Source: Pardosa pseudoannulata (taxonomy: Eukaryota > Arthropoda > Arachnida > Araneae > Lycosidae). From it: a DNA stretch of 64,000 nt. Position numbers and translations under genes: made by a program. Each line of letters starts with the position of its first letter. The stretch's first letter is position 1. Below the pieces are notes generated by a model. That model ran no database searches. It was given only the letters and a program-made list of their open reading frames with translations, and was not told the origin of the DNA. Shown one piece after another: positions 63,282 through 64,000 of the stretch. Location: the NCBI GenBank assembly GCA_032207245.1, contig CM063509.1:1075774-1139773 (forward strand), given 5' to 3'.

Positions 63282-64000
63282 GAAGAGATTGATACTATAT
63301 TTATTATAATTCATTATGTTTATAAGAGCAGAATCGCGAACGTGTAAATTTTCTGTAGTTGAATTTTGCGAATTTTCCGCTGTTTTCGGAAATATACCCA
63401 AATAACTCCTCCATTTTCTGTTGAAACATGGAACAATGCATATCACCGTGTAGGTCTTTTAAAGACGAAGAGATTGATACTATATTTATTATAATTCATT
63501 ATGTTTATAAGAGCAGAATCGCGAACGTGTAAATTTTCTGTAGTTGAATTTTGCGAATTTTCCGCTGTTTTCGGAAATATACCCAAATAACTCCTCCATT
63601 TTCTGTTGAAACATGGAACAATGCATATCACCGTGTAGGTCTCTTAAAGACGAAGAGATTGATACTATATTTATTATAATTCATTCTGTTTATAAGAGCA
63701 GAATCGCGAAGGTGTAAATTTTCTGTAGTTGAATTTTGCGAATTTTCCGCTGTTTTCGGAAATATACCCAAATAACTCCTCCATTTTCTGTTGAAACATG
63801 GAACAATGCATATCACCGTGTAGGTCTCTTAAAGACGAAGAGATTGATACTATATTTATTATAATTCATTATGTTTATAAGAGCAGAATCGCGAACGTGT
63901 AAATTTTCTGTAGTTGAATTTTGCGAATTTTCCGCTGTTTTCGGAAATATACCTAAATAACTCCTCCATTTTATGTTGAAACATGGAACAATGCATATCA

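Larger units (their letters stand above)
1..64000. repeat. Tandem satellite array, 185-bp monomer
   Basis: The whole window is a head-to-tail array of one 185-bp monomer, about 345 copies, all in the same orientation. The landmarks tcaccgtgtagg, gcagaatcgcga, tccgctgttttcgg and gaaacatggaacaatgcata recur at 185-bp steps throughout. Most neighbours differ at only a few positions, which are the same diagnostic sites again and again. No foreign insertion is visible; even the scrambled patches are made of satellite fragments. Known of such arrays: they are typical of eukaryotic centromeric, pericentromeric or subtelomeric heterochromatin. The specific location and host are not determinable here. 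Both ends of the window lie inside the array, so its true length exceeds 64 kb. Confidence 0.98.
59745..64000. repeat. Array section 9: near-uniform cattatg array
   Basis: Nearly all copies are type N, most with ctttt, cattatg and aacgtg, and differ at few positions. One I copy lies at 59930 and one K copy at 61037. A D-like mosaic of 189 bp at 61962 is followed by the 4-bp-deletion copy at 62151. The array runs off the window end. No gene is seen. Confidence 0.85.

Noticed and set aside
63296..63315. TATA-like AT block as a promoter in each monomer
   Set aside because: An AT-rich stretch in a 66% AT sequence is expected, and no downstream gene or other promoter element is present.
10..63816. 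Hundreds of 62-codon minus-strand frames as tandem small genes
   Set aside because: They are one open frame repeated with the satellite. The start is GTG rather than ATG, the frame shifts every 185 bp, no codon-level constraint is evident, and indels freely create longer or broken versions.
1..64000. CRISPR array
   Set aside because: The whole 185-bp unit repeats without unique spacers, and no cas-like gene is present.
1..64000. Transposon, retroelement or RNA gene hidden in the array
   Set aside because: I followed the 185-bp landmarks through the window. All irregular stretches consist of satellite words, and no terminal repeats, target-site duplications or tRNA/rRNA-like sequences were seen.
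1..64000. Host species identification
   Set aside because: Satellite sequence alone gave me no secure match to a known family. A database search with the 37839-38023 monomer would be decisive.

Overview
This window is satellite DNA from end to end. About 345 copies of one AT-rich monomer of 185 bp (33.5% GC in the consensus) run head-to-tail in a single orientation. No unique sequence, recognisable gene, RNA gene or transposon interrupts them. The only non-satellite bases are a 100-N assembly gap at 46625-46724. A long, gene-free array with a near-nucleosomal period and layered higher-order patterns points to eukaryotic heterochromatin (centromeric, pericentromeric or subtelomeric). The species cannot be named from the sequence. 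CpG is not depleted (8 per consensus monomer, about 5.2 expected), which argues against heavy germline CpG methylation.

Monomer coordinates here start at the tcaccg motif. The main variable block is at monomer positions 31-58 and defines three types. Type N is gagattg followed by tatatttattataattcatt. Type K is gagtttg followed by tatattttttataatttatt. Type I is gagtttg followed by tatattttatataatttatt. Other markers are ctctt or ctttt at 14-18, cattctg/cattatg/cattttg at 55-61, and aacgtg/aaagtg/aacatg/aacgag at 82-87. A divergent class D has ctttatttt in place of ctgtagttg, a tgtttttgg segment, and ctcaatttaatg near its end.

Layout. 1-5939: N monomers mixed with K/I, often alternating as 370-bp dimers. 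5940-9333: array with three scrambled patches. 9334-17507: regular, N-rich array with one D monomer and a homopolymer insertion. 17508-20820: cluster of truncated and duplicated monomers. 20821-32289: the clearest higher-order structure, with a module recurring at 4, 5, 7 and 8 monomers. 32290-46624: a second patterned domain with recurrent dimers and a 5-monomer block repeated 2,591 bp away. After the gap, 46725-57483 is rich in D monomers and private variants. 57484-59744 is a second cluster of truncated monomers. 59745-64000 is nearly uniform, dominated by cattatg monomers.

Every normal monomer has open frames on the minus strand: a 62-codon GTG-start frame and a 45-codon ATG-start frame. 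They follow from repeating one sequence, so I do not annotate them as genes. The content worth following up is the internal evolution of the array (higher-order units, subfamily domains, recombinant monomers, repeated breakpoints), two dyads in each monomer, and the shift in composition across the gap.
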